Shown here: positions 61,483 to 64,000 of the stretch, piece after piece
Position numbering within the stretch: position 1 is the first letter of the stretch
How the letters are laid out: each line of letters starts with the position of its first letter
DNA from: Echeneis naucrates
Taxonomy: Eukaryota; Chordata; Actinopteri; Carangiformes; Echeneidae
Direction of reading: 5' to 3'
Length of the DNA: 64,000 nucleotides
NCBI RefSeq assembly: GCF_900963305.1
Contig: NC_042518.1
Coordinates: forward strand, 9,135,986 to 9,199,985
Notes under the pieces: model-generated
Seen by the model: the letters and a program-made list of their open reading frames with translations, nothing else
The model's database searches: none
Told to the model about the DNA's origin: nothing
Made by a program: the position numbers and the translations under genes

Positions 61483-64000
61483 AAAAACCATAATGAAGTT
61501 GATGCGTTGGTTGTAAATAACAAATCGGTTCCAGCTAATGACACTGCGTGTTTGATAATTAATTTGGAATTAGTACCCATCGTTCTTTTTGTCTCCAGAG
61601 CTTGAAATTTCCAAGAACTTGCATTTTGACCCAAAATGTGTGACATCTGGAGCTGGTGAGCAGAGGCCTCTTTGACGGTTTTAGCTGTGGACACACATGC
61701 TGCTCCTCTAATTTTGGATCTCTGGCCTAAATTCCAGCCTGCTAGCTGTCAGCGCTCACACCATCATTTACTTTAATTCACCAAACTGACTCACTCTGGC
61801 TCTGCGAAACTCCTCAGAGACCCCACGCTATATCACTCGGTTCTGCTGCATGGAAGTCATTGTCGGTGACAGCAACGGAAAGAATGCATCATTCGATTTC
61901 TCCAATCTCTTTCAGTAAACTGTGGAAAATAAGTGTATTCTTCACCACGGCCTGGCTTGATAAATTGTGTAGAATTGGCTGGAGTATAAAACTAGTCAAA
62001 GTTTATTTCTAAAAGCCACAAAGTCAGGATGAACACAATTGAGGCATCAATTACACGACCCTGATCCTGTCCTGAAGTTTGAAGTTTCCTTTTCATTGAA
62101 GTGACACACTTGATTTGCTGATGTGACCGCTCTCCAAATCCACCATGGACACATTACGTAACAAACCAATACTCCAGAGAGATGCAGCCAGCACTGCGGT
62201 CGCCCACCAGCTTCTCTAATACGGCATTAACGCGCGTAAAACATTATTAAAGCAACCGATGCAATCGATATGGTTGTATCACATGCTAATCCGTGTTTAC
62301 TGTATAACACATCTGTCATCAAATTTAGTTCAGTTTCCATCTGCAGCTGCATTCTGCCAACATGAGACGTAGTCGGAGGATCTATTGATCAGACGTGTCC
62401 CCGGGGAGGCAGTCAGCCCATTTGATTCTGGTCTACATAGGAAGTAGGTACTGCTGCGGGGCTTTTTCCACATTAGCCAATGAAACTGCTACAAAGCTCC
62501 GGCTTGCAGTGAAAATGGGTACTGCGCGTTTTCCATTTTGAAAAGAAATTTCAATTAAATTCTCACCAAATTGGCTTTTATTTTAAAAACCTGGTGAAGT
62601 CATTTTTCTTCTTGGATTGTTACGGGGTCCACAAGCATTTGGATAATTTAGTTCCAGCTTCCTTGAAAGACAAACAACCAAAACAAAATAAATAAATAAA
62701 TGAAATAAAAATCTTGGATTTCAGAGACATTACATGGAAACCGAGGCAACCTCTGTAAAGACATTTAACAGAGAGGAAAGTAGCTGTGCAGTCTGTGCTG
62801 GATGCACTGTTTGAAACGAACTGACAGCCAGCGCTGGCCAGGGAGCTCCTGTCATCGCTGATGATGACGTCTCTGGCTAATTTCCCTGAACTGGCAAATT
62901 AAAAAGGTTGACCTTTCAGATTAGATAGGTGAATATAAACAAAAACAGTTCACCGACACACTGAAGCAACACGTGACACGTAAAAAGGGTTAGGGTTAGG
63001 GTTGGGTGTAAAAATGTAAAAGTTAACACCCTCAGAGGTGGATGGACGCTCCAGACCTCAGCTTGAACCAATATAAAGACATGACTGGTGGAAGCGTAGC
63101 ATTGGCCCTCCTATTACCCGCTGTATTAGCTCAGAGACACCCTGGTTTATGTCAGTGGCTGTCACTTAGAGAAAGTTTATATGCATAATTTTAGAGAGTG
63201 TTAAAATCAGAGGCATATTTATTGCTCTGGAGGAAGTAGGTGCAGTCTTTCCTGAACATATTTATTATTCAGGTTATTATATCAGAAAAATTATGAGACG
63301 TCTTATATGGGGCACATCCACAGTCTGTCGCTTGTGTGTGCTGCTGAGGTTAAAACTATAAATTTGACTTAAAATAAGAAAAAAGAAAAACAAGGGGTCA
63401 TCGTTCTCGTAAACAAAGTGACCTGTGTCCATTTACACAAGAGGGACTGATGACATGACCCATATCTCATTTCCCTGAGATGTCCTGCTGTAAAAATACG
63501 AGTCCGCATGAACCAGCAGTGACTCCCTTTAACTCTCCTGCAGGTGCATGTTTGGTATTTATATCTGCCTACTAAAACAGATTAGAAAATCCATGTGATC
63601 TGAGAGCAAGAGTTCATCATGGCATCTAGGCCACTGAACACACAGCGGAAGTAAGTCTGCTTGAATTTCATATCCCGTCTTGAATACATTTACATTCGAC
63701 TGATCCTTTGCAGATGCTGCAGAAACATTAAGAAAGCCTCCTCCTGCTCCTTCTGCAGTGACAAACACGAGAAAGAAGTTCATCTTCAGTGCACGGCAGA
63801 GCTGAGGCGCATCCAGGTTTCGCACAGATGTTTCCAGCCATCTGACAGATGTGACGTTTCTCTTACGATCAGCTAGTCCATTTTATTGTTGCTTCCGAGA
63901 AAGCGGTGCAACAGTCTTGGCAGCAAAAGAAGGCTGTTAATAGCAGTGACGTTCACAACTGAGTGTAACCACTCAATCAAAAAGAGTTATTGCCTCAGCA
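61483..64000. other. Gene-free DNA downstream of kcnj2
   Basis: No exon or known family was recognised up to the window edge. An interstitial telomere-like run (TTAGGG type, 62986-63006) is the only distinct repeat. Vertebrates have a regulatory desert on one side of KCNJ2 towards SOX9, so enhancers may occur here, but none can be identified from the sequence alone. Confidence 0.45.
62986..63006 (+). repeat. Short interstitial telomere-like repeat
   Basis: About three TTAGGG-type units with the last one mutated, in AT-rich unique sequence. Confidence 0.85.

Noticed and set aside
62986-63006. Telomere-like repeat as a sign of a chromosome end or fusion
   Set aside because: Only about three units; too short to indicate an end or fusion point, and such runs are common within chromosomes.
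63661-63876. Cysteine-containing plus-strand frame near the window end
   Set aside because: No zinc-finger spacing or family resemblance, no splice context, and the length is expected by chance.

Overview
This window is eukaryotic. It shows spliced genes with GT-AG introns, long A/T-rich intergenic DNA, (CA)n and (TG)n microsatellites and interspersed repeats. Every recognisable gene is vertebrate, and the compact introns, the repeat families and the two otopetrin genes point to a ray-finned (teleost) fish. The species cannot be read from the window. Exon borders below were placed by eye from splice consensus, reading-frame continuity and remembered family proteins. No search was run.

Layout. 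1-5.8 kb: no gene recognised; AT-rich DNA with a possible conserved non-coding block. 5.8-11.3 kb: fam104a/VCF1 (minus, 3 coding exons, long 3' UTR). 12.1-18.9 kb: hid1 (plus, 19 coding exons), head to head with fam104a. 20.1-22.2 kb: an otopetrin proton-channel gene (minus) with one apparent frameshift. 24.35-25.77 kb: an intronless, full-length amnionless (amn) gene (plus). 26.2-30.8 kb: a trim16-like gene (minus) whose third intron holds tandem copies that include pieces of its own exon 3. 33.3-38.0 kb: ush1g/SANS (minus, 3 exons). 40.2-42.9 kb: a second otopetrin (plus) with the same six-exon structure. 44.0-45.9 kb: tvp23 (plus). 46.7-49.2 kb: a Cys-loop receptor subunit (minus; 5-HT3-like, with several ZACN-like features). 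49.2-54.0 kb: gene-poor, repeat-bearing. 54.06-55.2 kb: kcnj16 (Kir5.1-like). 55.8-59.7 kb: kcnj2 (Kir2.1) with a likely non-coding first exon. 59.7-64 kb: kcnj2 3' UTR, then gene-free DNA.

How it fits together. From general knowledge, FAM104A, HID1, OTOP2/OTOP3, USH1G, ZACN, KCNJ16 and KCNJ2 all lie on human 17q24-q25, and TRIM16 and TVP23 relatives lie on 17p, so the block looks like a rearranged fish counterpart of human chromosome 17. amn does not belong to that human neighbourhood (human AMN is on chromosome 14). Together with its missing introns, this makes amn the clearest newcomer. Apart from shared ancestry and the kcnj16/kcnj2 pair, the genes do not form one pathway.

The points most worth a second look are the intronless amn, the single-base frameshift in one of two mirror-image otopetrins, the partial-exon tandem repeats in trim16-like, the loop-B tryptophan missing from the Cys-loop receptor, and an aspartate at the rectification position of the Kir5.1-like channel. 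No retrovirus, LTR element, Polinton, CRISPR array, tRNA or rRNA gene was recognised.
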